A stretch of 64,000 nt of DNA from Acidimicrobiales bacterium (lineage in GTDB: Bacteria > Actinomycetota > Acidimicrobiia > Acidimicrobiales > MedAcidi-G1): NCBI GenBank assembly GCA_022452145.1, contig JAKURY010000008.1, positions 1 to 64,000 on the forward strand, given 5' to 3'. This document shows positions 8,613 to 17,409 of this stretch, one piece after another. Under the pieces are notes generated by a model, which saw only the letters and a program-made list of their open reading frames with translations, did not search any database and had not been told where the DNA came from. Each line of letters opens with the position of its first letter. Within the stretch, counting starts at the first letter, position 1. The translations under genes were made by a program, and so were the position numbers.

Positions 8613-8948
8613 GTGGCAAGTACCTCTAAGTCCAGCACGGCGGCGGCAATCGGAATCGTGAAGTCGGTAGAGATCGATGACCGTGGCTCGGTCCTGAGCT
8701 TCGGCGACTCGTCCACCACGGCGACGCTCGTGGTCGATGCCAGGCCCAACATCAGCGGTGCCGAGCGTCGCCTGAAGGCCTTCCACGACGTGTACTCGGT
8801 GGTCGTGAGGGCCGATGCCGACGACATCTCGGCCGAGCTCTACGGCGTCAACCACAACGGCGAGGTGAACCGGCCGGTGCCGGTGGCCGACGCCCTCGGA
8901 CTCTGGGAGTTGGGCGTGCCGATACGCGTGGAGCGGTCCGTCGCCTGA
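8613..8948 (+). CDS. Hypothetical protein (111 aa)
   Basis: GTG 8613 follows a strong GGAGG site 7 bases upstream, and a TAGAAT -10-like box lies at 8576-8581. The product is small, soluble and beta-rich, with a Ser/Thr/Ala-rich N-terminus. I recognise no family. It is transcribed divergently from psuG and converges on the AraC-type regulator with a 6-base gap. Codon use resembles its neighbours, supporting a real gene. Confidence 0.65.
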   Translation: MASTSKSSTAAAIGIVKSVEIDDRGSVLSFGDSSTTATLVVDARPNISGAERRLKAFHDVYSVVVRADADDISAELYGVNHNGEVNRPVPVADALGLWELGVPIRVERSVA

Positions 8949-8954
8949 ACCCGG

Positions 8955-9713
8955 TCAGCCGCCCTTGGCAGCCCGGAAGCGTGCCGGTGTCTCCCCGATG
9001 AGGCGTCCGAACTGACGGGTCAGGTTCGCCTGGTCCGAGAACCCGCACTCGGCGGCGATCTCGGCTATGGGCCTGTCGGTGTCGACCAGCAGGCCGGCTG
9101 CACGGTCCACGCGGGTCCGCAGCACGTACTGCGTCGCGGTCAGGCCGAACACCTTCTTCATCCGCCTCTCCAGCTGGCCCTCCGAGCAGCCGGCAGCTGC
9201 GGCCAGGTCGGCCACCTTCAGGGCTTCGCCACTATGCGCCTGCACCAGCTCCACCACCCGTGTCAGCGACTCGACGGCGATGCCCTCGTCGCTGGGCGTC
9301 TCGAGGTCGCGGCTGACGCTGACCAGGCCGACCACCTCGCCGTTACGTACCACCGGCAACTTGGTGGTCAGGTACCAGCCGGTGGAACCGTCGGGCCGTC
9401 GGATCAGCTCCAGCTCGTCGCGTAGAGCCTCGCCCTCGGCGAACACCTGGCGGTCCTGCTCCTCGTAGCGCTCGGCCAGCGGCCCCGGAAAGAGGTCCAC
9501 GGCCCTGGCGCCCACCACGTCCCGCCGGTCGGTTCGGCCCGACCGTCGGACGAAGGCGTGGTTGACGGCCACGTACCGGTCGTCTGGGCCCTTCCAGCAG
9601 AACATGACGTTTGGGAGGGCGTCGAACAGGTCGAGCAGTTCCGGTGGACAGCCGGGGGCCGCCGATCCGTCTGGCGCCGGGTCCGCCGTCGATTTGTCCG
9701 ATACCGGGGTCAT
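8955..9713 (-). CDS. AraC-family regulator with N-terminal PAS domain
   Basis: A 252-residue regulator. A PAS fold (about 25-130, with PNVMFCWKGPDDRYVAVN and a terminal VSVSRDLE) precedes an AraC-type double helix-turn-helix (about 155-250, with LAAAAGCSEGQLERRMK and IAAECGFSDQANLTRQF). It starts at ATG 9713, only 52 bases from the divergent PutA gene, so it most likely controls proline catabolism. The PAS domain may sense redox state or a small ligand; no haem- or flavin-specific residue is evident. Confidence 0.85.
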   Translation of the reverse strand: MTPVSDKSTADPAPDGSAAPGCPPELLDLFDALPNVMFCWKGPDDRYVAVNHAFVRRSGRTDRRDVVGARAVDLFPGPLAERYEEQDRQVFAEGEALRDELELIRRPDGSTGWYLTTKLPVVRNGEVVGLVSVSRDLETPSDEGIAVESLTRVVELVQAHSGEALKVADLAAAAGCSEGQLERRMKKVFGLTATQYVLRTRVDRAAGLLVDTDRPIAEIAAECGFSDQANLTRQFGRLIGETPARFRAAKGG

Positions 9714-9765
9714 CTGCGCGCGGATCGTACAAGACCCGGACCGGTCCGATCCCGACGATGTAGGC
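9714..9765. promoter_or_regulatory. Divergent promoter region, regulator/putA
   Basis: A 52-base spacer separates the AraC-type gene and putA. On the plus strand TAGGCA (9761-9766) lies just before the two candidate putA ATGs, consistent with a leaderless mRNA. No clear inverted repeat for AraC binding was found by eye. The region must hold both promoters. Confidence 0.4.
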
Positions 9766-12700
9766 ATGGCCATGACCGATGCTGCGCGCCGCGCCTCCGA
9801 TGCCGACGAACCCGTCCCCGGAACCACTGACCCGGCCGCTGACAGGGCACTCGGCCACGTCGACCCGGAGGCCCTTGCCGAGGACGCCGTGGCGGTCGTC
9901 GCCCGCTGGCTGACAGAGTCCCACTCGGCCGAGACGCCCGCCGAACGACGGTCGGCCGACCGCATGCGGGGGATCATCGCCGACCCGGAGGGCATCGGGT
10001 TCACCATGCGGTTCGTCGACCGGGTGGCCCGTCACCGCCATGATCGCCTGGCGGCCGACCAGCTGGTTCGCCTGGTCACCGACCGGGACCTGCCGGGGTT
10101 CCTGGGTCGGTTCGACCGCCTCATGCTGCAGGTCGGGGCCCGTCTCGCGCCCGTGCTGCCCCGCCTCGTCATGCCGGTGGCGCGACGACGGCTCCGCCAA
10201 CTGGTCGGCCACATGGTCGTGGATGCCGCACCTGGTCCTGTTCACGACCACCTGGCCCGGCGGAGGGGCGAGGGCTATTCGATGAACGTCAACCTCCTGG
10301 GCGAAGCCGTCCTGGGCGAGGGTGAGGCTGCCCGCCGCTTCGAACGCACCCTGGCGCTGATCGAGGATTCGGCGGTCGACTACGTCTCCGTGAAGGTGTC
10401 GGCCATCGCCAGCCAACTCAACATGTGGGCGTTCGACCACACCCTGGAGCGCGTCAAGGACCGGCTCCGGATCCTGTACCAGCGGGCGGCCGTGGCGCCT
10501 ACCGACACCGGTCGGACCACCTTCGTCAACCTCGACATGGAGGAGCACCGGGACCTGGAGATCACCATCCGGGCGTTCATGGAACTGCTCGACGAGCCCG
10601 ACCTGCGGGACATGGATGCCGGCATCGTGCTGCAGGCCTACCTGCCGGAGGCGTTCGGGGCCCTGCAGCGAATCACGGCGTGGGCCGGTGCCCGCTCCGC
10701 TTCCGGCGGCGGCGAGGTGAAGGTCCGGCTGGTCAAGGGCGCCAACCTGGCCATGGAGAAGGTGGAGGCGGCGATTCACGGCTGGGTACAGGCGCCTTAC
10801 GGCACCAAGGCCGAAGTCGACGCCAACTACAAGCGGTGCGTGGACTGGGCGCTGCGACCCGTCCACGCCCGGGCCGTCCGCATCGGGCTGGCCAGCCACA
10901 ACCTGTTCGACGTGGCGTGGGCCCACCTGCTGGCCGAGGCCCGGGGCGTGGCCGACAGGGTGGAGTTCGAGATGCTCCAGGGCATGGCGCCATCCCAGGC
11001 CCGCACGGTCCGGGCCGACGCAGACGGCCTCCTCCTGTACACGCCGATCGTGGGACGGGACGACTTCGACGTGGCCGTCAGCTACCTCTTCCGTCGGCTG
11101 GAGGAGAACAGTTCCAAGGAGAACTTCCTCCACCACCTGTTCACGTTGCGTCCGGGCACGGCGGACTTCGAGGAGCAGGCCGGGTGCTTCCGCGTAGCGG
11201 TGGCCGATCGTTGGAACGTCGCCGACCTGCCCCGCCGGGAGGCCGAGGTGCCACCGTCGGGCGGTGGCACCTTCCGGAACCAGCCCGATGACGATCCGAC
11301 GCTTCCCGCCACCCGCCGGCGACTGGCCGTCCTGGCCGCCCGCCCGTTCGAACCGGTCAGCACTCCGGTGACGACGACGGTCGACGGTATTGACGCCGAG
11401 GTGGCGACAGCCCGTGCCGCGCAGGTCGACTGGGCTGCCAGACCGGCCGTCGAGCGACGGGACGTGCTGCGTCGGGTGGCCGACGAGCTCGTGGCCCGAC
11501 ACGACGACTTGCTGCTGGCCATGGTGCACGAGGCGACCAAGACGGTGGCCGAGGCGGACCCGGAGATCAGCGAGGCGGTCGACTTCGCCCGCTGGTACGC
11601 CGAGCGGGCCGCGGAGCTGGAACGGATCGACGGCGCGGAGTTCACGCCGTTGGGCGTGGTGGCCGTGATCCCTCCGTGGAACTTCCCGGTGGCCATCCCG
11701 GCCGGTGGGACGCTGGCGGCCCTGGCAGCCGGCAACGCCGTGGTGTTCAAGCCGGCGCCCGAGACGCCCCGCTGCGCCGAGGTGGTGGCCGAGGCCTGCT
11801 GGGCGGCCGGCGTTCCGACCGAGGTGCTGCGGTTCGTACGTACCCACGACGACGAGGTGGGCCGTCGGCTGGTGACCACCGTCGACGGGGTGATCCTGAC
11901 CGGGTCCCACGAGACGGCGGACCTGTTCCGGTGCTGGGACCCGAACCTGCGCCTGTTCGCCGAGACCAGCGGCAAGAACGCCCTGATCGTCACCCCCCAG
12001 GCCGACCTGGACCTGGCGGCTGACGACCTTGTGCGCTCGGCGTTCGGCCACCAGGGCCAGAAGTGCTCGGCGGCCAGCCTGGGGATCCTCGTCGGAACGG
12101 TGGCGACCGACGAACGGTTCCTCCGCCAGGTGGTTGACGCGGCGGCCTCGCTCCATGTCGGTCCCACCACCGATCCGGCCACCATGTTCGGTCCCCTGGT
12201 GGCGCCGGCCTCCGGCAAGCTGCTGGATGCCCTGACCGTGCTCGCCCCGGGCGAGGAGTGGCTGCTCGAACCCCGCTGCCTCGACGACGAGGGCCGCACC
12301 TGGACGCCCGGGATCAAGGCGGGTGTCCGGCCCGGTTCGCAGTTCCACCGGACCGAGTACTTCGGACCGGTGCTGGGCCTGATGGCGACCGACACCCTGG
12401 AGGAGGCCATAGACGTCCAGAACGCCGTGGACTACGGGTTGACGGGGGGCATCCACTCGTTGGATCCGGTGGAGGTGGATGCCTGGCTGGAGCGGGTCGA
12501 GGTGGGCAACGCCTACGTGAACCGTGCCATCACGGGTGCCATCGTGCAGCGTCAGCCGTTCGGAGGCTGGAAGAGGTCGTCGGTCGGGGTGGGGGCCAAG
12601 GCCGGCGGGCCCGACTACCTACTGCAGCTCGGCACCTGGACGCCGACCAGGGACCTCTCCGAGGTGGATCCGACCGAGTTGGCGATCGCCGACGACGGGT

Positions 12701-13137
12701 GGTGGGAGGGTCGATACGGCATCCCGCAGGATCCGGCGGGCCTCTTCTGCGAGGCGAACGTGCTGCGCTACCTGCCGTTCCCCGACCTGATCGTACGGGT
12801 CGGACCCGGAGCGACGCAGGCCGAGGTGGACCGGGTGCTGGCAGCGGCGACCCGGTGCGGGGTGGCGCCCCGGATCAGCCGGGCCACCGACGACGACGAC
12901 GCCACGTTCGCCGGCACCTTGACGGCCCACAGGTTCGGCCGGATCCGGGCCGTGGGCTTCGTATCGGAGACGATCCGACGGGCGGCCATCGCCGCCGAGG
13001 TGGAGCTAGTTGACGAGTCGGTCACGGCCAGCGGTCGTCTTGAGCTCCGCCACCACCTCCGCGAACAGGCCATCAGCCGGACCCTGCACCGCTTCGGCAA
13101 CCTGATAGGGGTTCGGGGCACCGATTCCATCAATTGA
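9766..13137 (+). CDS. putA: Bifunctional proline dehydrogenase / pyrroline-5-carboxylate dehydrogenase
   Basis: PutA oxidises proline to P5C with FAD, then glutamate semialdehyde to glutamate with NAD. At about 1,123 residues it has a PRODH barrel (roughly 50-430, with LVKGANLAMEK and EFEMLQGM) and an ALDH domain (roughly 490-940, with PPWNFPVAIP, catalytic Glu in FAETSGKN and Cys in GQKCSAAS). A C-terminal extension of about 150 residues follows. No ribbon-helix-helix DNA-binding domain is present, so this is not the trifunctional enterobacterial type. ATG 9766 or 9772 is the start. It is divergent from a PAS-AraC regulator. Confidence 0.95.
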   Translation: MAMTDAARRASDADEPVPGTTDPAADRALGHVDPEALAEDAVAVVARWLTESHSAETPAERRSADRMRGIIADPEGIGFTMRFVDRVARHRHDRLAADQLVRLVTDRDLPGFLGRFDRLMLQVGARLAPVLPRLVMPVARRRLRQLVGHMVVDAAPGPVHDHLARRRGEGYSMNVNLLGEAVLGEGEAARRFERTLALIEDSAVDYVSVKVSAIASQLNMWAFDHTLERVKDRLRILYQRAAVAPTDTGRTTFVNLDMEEHRDLEITIRAFMELLDEPDLRDMDAGIVLQAYLPEAFGALQRITAWAGARSASGGGEVKVRLVKGANLAMEKVEAAIHGWVQAPYGTKAEVDANYKRCVDWALRPVHARAVRIGLASHNLFDVAWAHLLAEARGVADRVEFEMLQGMAPSQARTVRADADGLLLYTPIVGRDDFDVAVSYLFRRLEENSSKENFLHHLFTLRPGTADFEEQAGCFRVAVADRWNVADLPRREAEVPPSGGGTFRNQPDDDPTLPATRRRLAVLAARPFEPVSTPVTTTVDGIDAEVATARAAQVDWAARPAVERRDVLRRVADELVARHDDLLLAMVHEATKTVAEADPEISEAVDFARWYAERAAELERIDGAEFTPLGVVAVIPPWNFPVAIPAGGTLAALAAGNAVVFKPAPETPRCAEVVAEACWAAGVPTEVLRFVRTHDDEVGRRLVTTVDGVILTGSHETADLFRCWDPNLRLFAETSGKNALIVTPQADLDLAADDLVRSAFGHQGQKCSAASLGILVGTVATDERFLRQVVDAAASLHVGPTTDPATMFGPLVAPASGKLLDALTVLAPGEEWLLEPRCLDDEGRTWTPGIKAGVRPGSQFHRTEYFGPVLGLMATDTLEEAIDVQNAVDYGLTGGIHSLDPVEVDAWLERVEVGNAYVNRAITGAIVQRQPFGGWKRSSVGVGAKAGGPDYLLQLGTWTPTRDLSEVDPTELAIADDGWWEGRYGIPQDPAGLFCEANVLRYLPFPDLIVRVGPGATQAEVDRVLAAATRCGVAPRISRATDDDDATFAGTLTAHRFGRIRAVGFVSETIRRAAIAAEVELVDESVTASGRLELRHHLREQAISRTLHRFGNLIGVRGTDSIN

Positions 13138-13158
13138 TCGCCAGAATCCAACGGAGGC

Positions 13159-13164
13159 CATACT
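13159..13164 (+). promoter_or_regulatory. -10-like box CATACT
   Basis: CATACT lies 6 bases before ATG 13171, consistent with a leaderless transcript for the C45-family gene and so with separate transcription from putA. Confidence 0.35.
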
Positions 13165-13170
13165 GAGCGC

Positions 13171-14262
13171 ATGCGACGTCCTCCCCTTCGGATCCTGGAT
13201 CTGGTCGGCAGCCCGGAGGCCCGGGGCCACGCCCACGGCGCGGCGTTCGCCGACGAGATCCGTACCTACACCGACGAGCGGGTCCGTCTCGCCGGATCGG
13301 AGTTCTGGACCGGAGGGCGGATCGGCCGGGGCGACGTCCTGGATATCGCCCGGTCCTGTCTCCCGGCCCACGAGGCCCACTCGGCTGATCTCTACGCCGA
13401 ATTGTGCGGCATCGCTGAGGGCGCCGGGATCACCCCCGAGGAGGCCGTGGTGGTCGGGGGCTTCACCGACTTCGTCGACACGGTGCGCTCCGTGGTCGGC
13501 GGACGGCACCCCGACGAGGTCGTCGAGGATGACTGCACGGCGTTCATCGTCCCCGACCACCGTTGCGACGGGCAGGGCTTTTATGGCCAGACCTGGGACA
13601 TGCACGACACCGCCACAGAGCACGTCGTGCTGCTCCGGATCCACCCTGGCGGCGGACCGGCCGCCCTGGTGTTCACCACCACGGGCTGCGTCGGCCAGTT
13701 GGGCATGAACGAGGCCGGCGTTTGCGTGGGGATCAACAACCTCGTGGCCATCGACGGTTGTCCGGGCGTGATGTGGACCTCGGTGGTGCGCGATGCCCTC
13801 CTCTGCGACTCGGCCGCCGCCGCCCGCGACGCCATCCTCGACGCCGACCTTGCCGGGGCCCACAGCTTCCTGGTCTTCGACGCCAGCGGGGACGGCCACA
13901 TGGTCGAGGCCTTCCCCTCGTCCCGTCCGATCGCCAGCCTCGACGCCGACGCCCTCGTCCACACAAACCACGCCCTTTGGGAGGAGGCCATCGCCGTGGA
14001 GGCGCCCAAGCACGGTGATCTGAAGGACAGCTCGACCCGGCGCAGGGCCCGGGCACTCGAGCTGCTGGACCGCGACGGAATCGGCGTGGACGACCTGATG
14101 GCGGTGACCCGCGATGGCGGGGCCATCTGCCAGACCTCCCGGGAGCCGTTCCACATCGAATCCAGCGGGGCGGCGATCATGCGCCCCCGCACGCTGGACT
14201 TCTGGGCGGTATGGGGCCTGCCCAGCCACAACGAGTACGTCCACGTTCCGTTCGCCGCCTGA
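13171..14262 (+). CDS. C45-family acyltransferase/peptidase (AAT-like)
   Basis: A 363-residue Ntn-hydrolase related to acyl-CoA:6-aminopenicillanate acyltransferase and MEROPS C45. The candidate N-terminal nucleophile after autocleavage is Cys122 in VEDDCTAF, followed by a typical GQTWDMH segment. The first 121 residues would form the released propeptide. Family members hydrolyse amides or transfer acyl groups to amines. A GNAT acyltransferase starts 4 bases after the stop, suggesting a two-gene unit acting on an amine or amino-acid derivative. Confidence 0.85.
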   Translation: MRRPPLRILDLVGSPEARGHAHGAAFADEIRTYTDERVRLAGSEFWTGGRIGRGDVLDIARSCLPAHEAHSADLYAELCGIAEGAGITPEEAVVVGGFTDFVDTVRSVVGGRHPDEVVEDDCTAFIVPDHRCDGQGFYGQTWDMHDTATEHVVLLRIHPGGGPAALVFTTTGCVGQLGMNEAGVCVGINNLVAIDGCPGVMWTSVVRDALLCDSAAAARDAILDADLAGAHSFLVFDASGDGHMVEAFPSSRPIASLDADALVHTNHALWEEAIAVEAPKHGDLKDSSTRRRARALELLDRDGIGVDDLMAVTRDGGAICQTSREPFHIESSGAAIMRPRTLDFWAVWGLPSHNEYVHVPFAA

Positions 14263-14266
14263 TCCG

Positions 14267-14896
14267 ATGCCCGAGATCACCTATGCACCGATCCAGGTCC
14301 GTTGGGCAACGGAGTTGGCTGCCATCGAGCGGGCTGCCTTCCCGACAGCGGGGATCGCCGACCTTATGGTCGAGGCGGACATCATCGCCCTCTGCGAGAA
14401 GTTCCCAGACGGCGGGTTCGTGGCCCTGGACGGCGACACCCCGGTCGGCATGGGAGTGGGGATCCTCATCGACTTCGACTTCGACGAGCCGAACCACTCG
14501 CTGGACGACCTCACCGGCGAGAACTCGTGCGGCAACCATTCCGACGACGCCGACTGGTACTACGGCGTCACCATCGCCGTCGACTCGAACTACCGGCGCC
14601 TGGGGATCGGCCACCAGCTGTATATCCGCCGCAAGGACGTCGTCCGCCGCCTCGGCAAGAAGGGCATCGTGGCCGGCGGAGTCATTCCCGGGTACAAGGA
14701 CCACATCGACGACATGACGGCAGACGAGTACGTCGGCCGAGTGCGGGCCGGCGAGCTGTACGACCCGACGCTGAGCTTCCAGCTGGAGAACGGGTTCGAG
14801 GCCGTCGGCGCCATCCCGGACTACATGGACGATCCGGCCGTGGGTAACAACGCCGTTCTCATCGTCTGGCGCAACCCCGACCTGGTCGATACCTGA
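14267..14896 (+). CDS. GNAT-family N-acetyltransferase
   Basis: A 209-residue GNAT with the acetyl-CoA motif region VAVDSNYRRLGIGHQLY (written here as part of TIAVDSNYRRLGIG) near 105. The C-terminal LSFQLENGF...NNAVLIVWRNP resembles the acetyltransferase half of the YhcX-type GNAT-nitrilase fusions, but no nitrilase domain follows. Its start lies 4 bases beyond the C45 gene stop, without a strong ribosome site, so it is likely translated by coupling. The acceptor is unknown. Confidence 0.8.
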   Translation: MPEITYAPIQVRWATELAAIERAAFPTAGIADLMVEADIIALCEKFPDGGFVALDGDTPVGMGVGILIDFDFDEPNHSLDDLTGENSCGNHSDDADWYYGVTIAVDSNYRRLGIGHQLYIRRKDVVRRLGKKGIVAGGVIPGYKDHIDDMTADEYVGRVRAGELYDPTLSFQLENGFEAVGAIPDYMDDPAVGNNAVLIVWRNPDLVDT

Positions 14897-14969
14897 CCCC
14901 GACCCGTGGGAACGGTCGGCAACCCCCGCCTAGGCTCTGCGACGACGACGACCGACCGGAGGCTGACCC

Positions 14970-15758
14970 GTGACATGGGTCGACGGCCTGCTCATCGACA
15001 TCGACGGGGTGCTGTCCGTCTCGTGGGAGGCGATCGACGGCGCGCCCGGGGCACTTGCCGAACTCCGTGATCGGGGCCTGCCGCTGCGGTTCGCCACGAA
15101 CACCACCACGCGGACCCGCGCCCAGGTGGCCGACCTGCTGACGTCCGCCGGCATGGTCGTGGGCGCCGACGAGATCCTGACCGCGCCGGTCGCGACGGCG
15201 GCCCACCTCCGGCGTCACCATCCGGGGGCCCGATGCTTTGTCCTCAACTCCGGCGACCTGTCCGAGGACCTGGAGGGAATCGATGTGGTCCGGGGCGACG
15301 TGGACGACGGACCGGTCGACGTCGTGGTCGTCGGCGGTGCCGGCCTCAACTTCACCCACACGCAGCTGAATCGGGCCTTCCGGCACCTGCTCGACGGAGC
15401 CGCCTTCGTGGCCATGCACCGGAACCTCTACTGGCGCACCGCGGCGGGAATGGAGTTGGACACCGGCGCCTACGTGGCGGCACTGGAGGAGTCCTCGGGG
15501 CTCACGCCGGTGGTCTTGGGCAAGCCCTCGCCCGAGTTCTTCGTCGCCTGCCTGGCCGAACTCGGCCTGGCGGCCGATCGGGTGGCCATGGTCGGCGACG
15601 ACGTGGAGAACGACGTGGCGGCCGCCCAGCGGTGCGGCCTGCGCGGCGTGCTCGTCCGGACCGGCAAGTTCAGGTCCGAGGCACTGGATCGGGCCTCGGC
15701 GACGCCGGAGCACGTGGTCGACTCGTTCGCCGACGTTCCGTCCCTGCTCGACGGCTGA
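14970..15758 (+). CDS. HAD-superfamily class IIA phosphatase
   Basis: A 262-residue HAD hydrolase of the NagD/LHPP type. The nucleophile and acid/base are Asp10 and Asp12 in LIDIDGVL. Motif II is ATNTTTRT, a large C2 cap follows, then GKPSPEFF with the motif III Lys and MVGDDVENDV with the metal Asp residues. GTG 14970 has a GGAGG site 7 bases upstream, and TAGGCT lies at 14931. The substrate is a small phosphate ester, not predictable here. Confidence 0.87.
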   Translation: MTWVDGLLIDIDGVLSVSWEAIDGAPGALAELRDRGLPLRFATNTTTRTRAQVADLLTSAGMVVGADEILTAPVATAAHLRRHHPGARCFVLNSGDLSEDLEGIDVVRGDVDDGPVDVVVVGGAGLNFTHTQLNRAFRHLLDGAAFVAMHRNLYWRTAAGMELDTGAYVAALEESSGLTPVVLGKPSPEFFVACLAELGLAADRVAMVGDDVENDVAAAQRCGLRGVLVRTGKFRSEALDRASATPEHVVDSFADVPSLLDG

Positions 15759-15765
15759 TCGGGTT

Positions 15766-15777
15766 CCGGTAGTCCGG
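15766..15777. terminator. Short hairpin CCGG-TAGT-CCGG between convergent genes
   Basis: A 4-bp stem with a TAGT loop lies between the HAD gene stop and the SDR gene stop. No T-run follows. The 13-mer CCGGTAGTCCGGT recurs at 60452-60464, also after a gene end. A termination role is only suggested by position. Confidence 0.25.
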
Positions 15778-16584
15778 TCAGGCGTCGTCGGCCAGCGAGG
15801 CGGGGATCGACAGCCGGGTCATGCGGCCGCCGTCGACGGCCACCACCTGTCCGGTCACGAAGCCGGCGTCGGTCGAGGCCAGCCAGAGGGCGGTGGCGGC
15901 GATGTCTGTCGGGTCGCCGATCCGGCCCATCGGGTGGAGGGAGGCCAGTTCGGCGATCGCCATCTCCCGGTTCGGGTGCCTGTCCACGTAGCCGCGGTTC
16001 AGCTCGGTGTCGATCCACCCCGGGGCGATGGCATTGACCCGGACGCCCACGGGGCCGAGGTCCACGGCCAGCGCCCGGGTGAGGCCGTGGACGCCTGCCT
16101 TGGACGTCGCGTAGGCGGCGTGCAGGGCGTTGGCGGCCAGCCCCTCGATCGAGCCGATGTTGATTATCGACGGACCGTCCCGTCCCTCCATCAGGGGCAG
16201 CAGGTGCTTGACCATCAGGAATGGGCCCCGCAGGTTGACCGCCATCGTGAGGTCCCAGTCTGCGACCGTCTCGTCGGTGATCGACCGGGTGTCCATGATC
16301 CCGGCGTTGTTGACCAGCACGTCCACGCCGCCGTGCCCGGCCTGCACGGACTCGGCGAACTCCAGGACCGAGGTCTCGTCGGTGACGTCCAGGGGCACCC
16401 ACTCGCGGTGTCCGGCGACGTCGAGGCCCGCCCCCACGTCGCCCGGGTCTGTGAGGTCGCCGATCACGACCGTGGCGCCCTCGGCGGCGAGTCGGTCAAC
16501 GATGGCCCGGCCGATCCCCCGTGCACCACCGGTCACCACGACGATCCGATCGGCCATCCGCCCCGGTGCGTCCTGTCCGCTCAT
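15778..16584 (-). CDS. SDR-family oxidoreductase
   Basis: A classical SDR of 268 residues with TGGARGIG (cofactor), NNAGIMD, the active Ser in INIGSIEG and YATSK (catalytic Tyr and Lys). Asp at the end of beta-2 (VIGDLTD) suggests NAD(H) preference. It is last in the six-gene minus-strand operon; its ATG overlaps the previous SDR stop by 4 bases. It probably oxidises an alcohol intermediate of the operon's substrate. Confidence 0.88.
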   Translation of the reverse strand: MSGQDAPGRMADRIVVVTGGARGIGRAIVDRLAAEGATVVIGDLTDPGDVGAGLDVAGHREWVPLDVTDETSVLEFAESVQAGHGGVDVLVNNAGIMDTRSITDETVADWDLTMAVNLRGPFLMVKHLLPLMEGRDGPSIINIGSIEGLAANALHAAYATSKAGVHGLTRALAVDLGPVGVRVNAIAPGWIDTELNRGYVDRHPNREMAIAELASLHPMGRIGDPTDIAATALWLASTDAGFVTGQVVAVDGGRMTRLSIPASLADDA

Positions 16585-17378
16585 GCTGCCGTGTACCCCC
16601 CGTCGATGCTGAGGTTCGCTCCGTTGACGTGACGGGACCGGTCGTCGGCCAGGAAGGCCACCACCTCGGCAACCTCCTCGCCGGCCGGTATGCGGCCCTC
16701 GGGGATGGTCGTCAGGTTGGCAGCCCGTACCTCGTCTACGGTGTCGCTCCGCTCCGAGTAGAGCATGTGGGTGTCCACGGCGCCCGGGCAGACGGCGTTG
16801 ATGCGGATGCCCTCGTGGGCATGGTCCAGCGCCATGGCACGGGTGAGGTTGGTGACTGCGCCCTTGGAGGCGCAGTAGGCCGCCAGCCCGGCCGCACCGA
16901 CCAGGCCGTTGGTGGAGCTGATGTTGACGATGGACCCACCGCCGGCCGCCCGGATGGCCGGTAGGGCCGCCCGGCTGGTCCTGAACAGGCCGTCCAGGTT
17001 GGTGGACATGACCCGGTGCCACTCGGCGTCCGACGTGCCCTCGGCGTCGGCCCGGGTGATCACCCCGGCGGCGTTGACCAGCACGTCGAGGCGACCGAAG
17101 GCGTCCAGGGCGGCGGCCACGGCGGCGTCGCCGTAGCCGGGATCGGCCACGTCGCCCAGCGCGGTGGTGGCCGTACCACCGGCGGCGGTGATGTCGTCAA
17201 CCACGGCGCCGGCCCGCTCGACGTCGCGTCCGCCGACCAGGACTGCGAAGCCGTCGGCCGCCAGTCGGATGGCACAGGCCCTTCCTATGCCCGAGGTGGC
17301 GCCGGTGACCAGGGCGACCCGCCCGCCCGGCGTCGATCCGGTGACCGGGGCTTCCCGCTGCGTGTCGGCATGTGTCAT
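16581..17378 (-). CDS. SDR-family oxidoreductase
   Basis: A classical SDR of 265 residues with TGATSGIG, NAAGVIT, the active Ser in VNISSTNG and YCASK. GGRD after beta-2 favours NADP(H). ATG 17378 has a GGAGGGAG ribosome site upstream. It is the fifth gene of the methyltransferase operon, 31 bases after the FAD oxidase and overlapping the next SDR by 4 bases. The two SDRs are only moderately similar, so they are unlikely to be a recent duplication. Confidence 0.88.
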   Translation of the reverse strand: MTHADTQREAPVTGSTPGGRVALVTGATSGIGRACAIRLAADGFAVLVGGRDVERAGAVVDDITAAGGTATTALGDVADPGYGDAAVAAALDAFGRLDVLVNAAGVITRADAEGTSDAEWHRVMSTNLDGLFRTSRAALPAIRAAGGGSIVNISSTNGLVGAAGLAAYCASKGAVTNLTRAMALDHAHEGIRINAVCPGAVDTHMLYSERSDTVDEVRAANLTTIPEGRIPAGEEVAEVVAFLADDRSRHVNGANLSIDGGYTAA

Positions 17379-17409
17379 TTCGATGCTCCCTCCGGGCCCT
17401 GAGGCGGCC

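Noticed and set aside
9343-12456. 1,037-codon open frame on the minus strand
   Set aside because: Entirely antisense to putA; its product is Arg/Gly/His-rich low complexity, and putA has full domain conservation.
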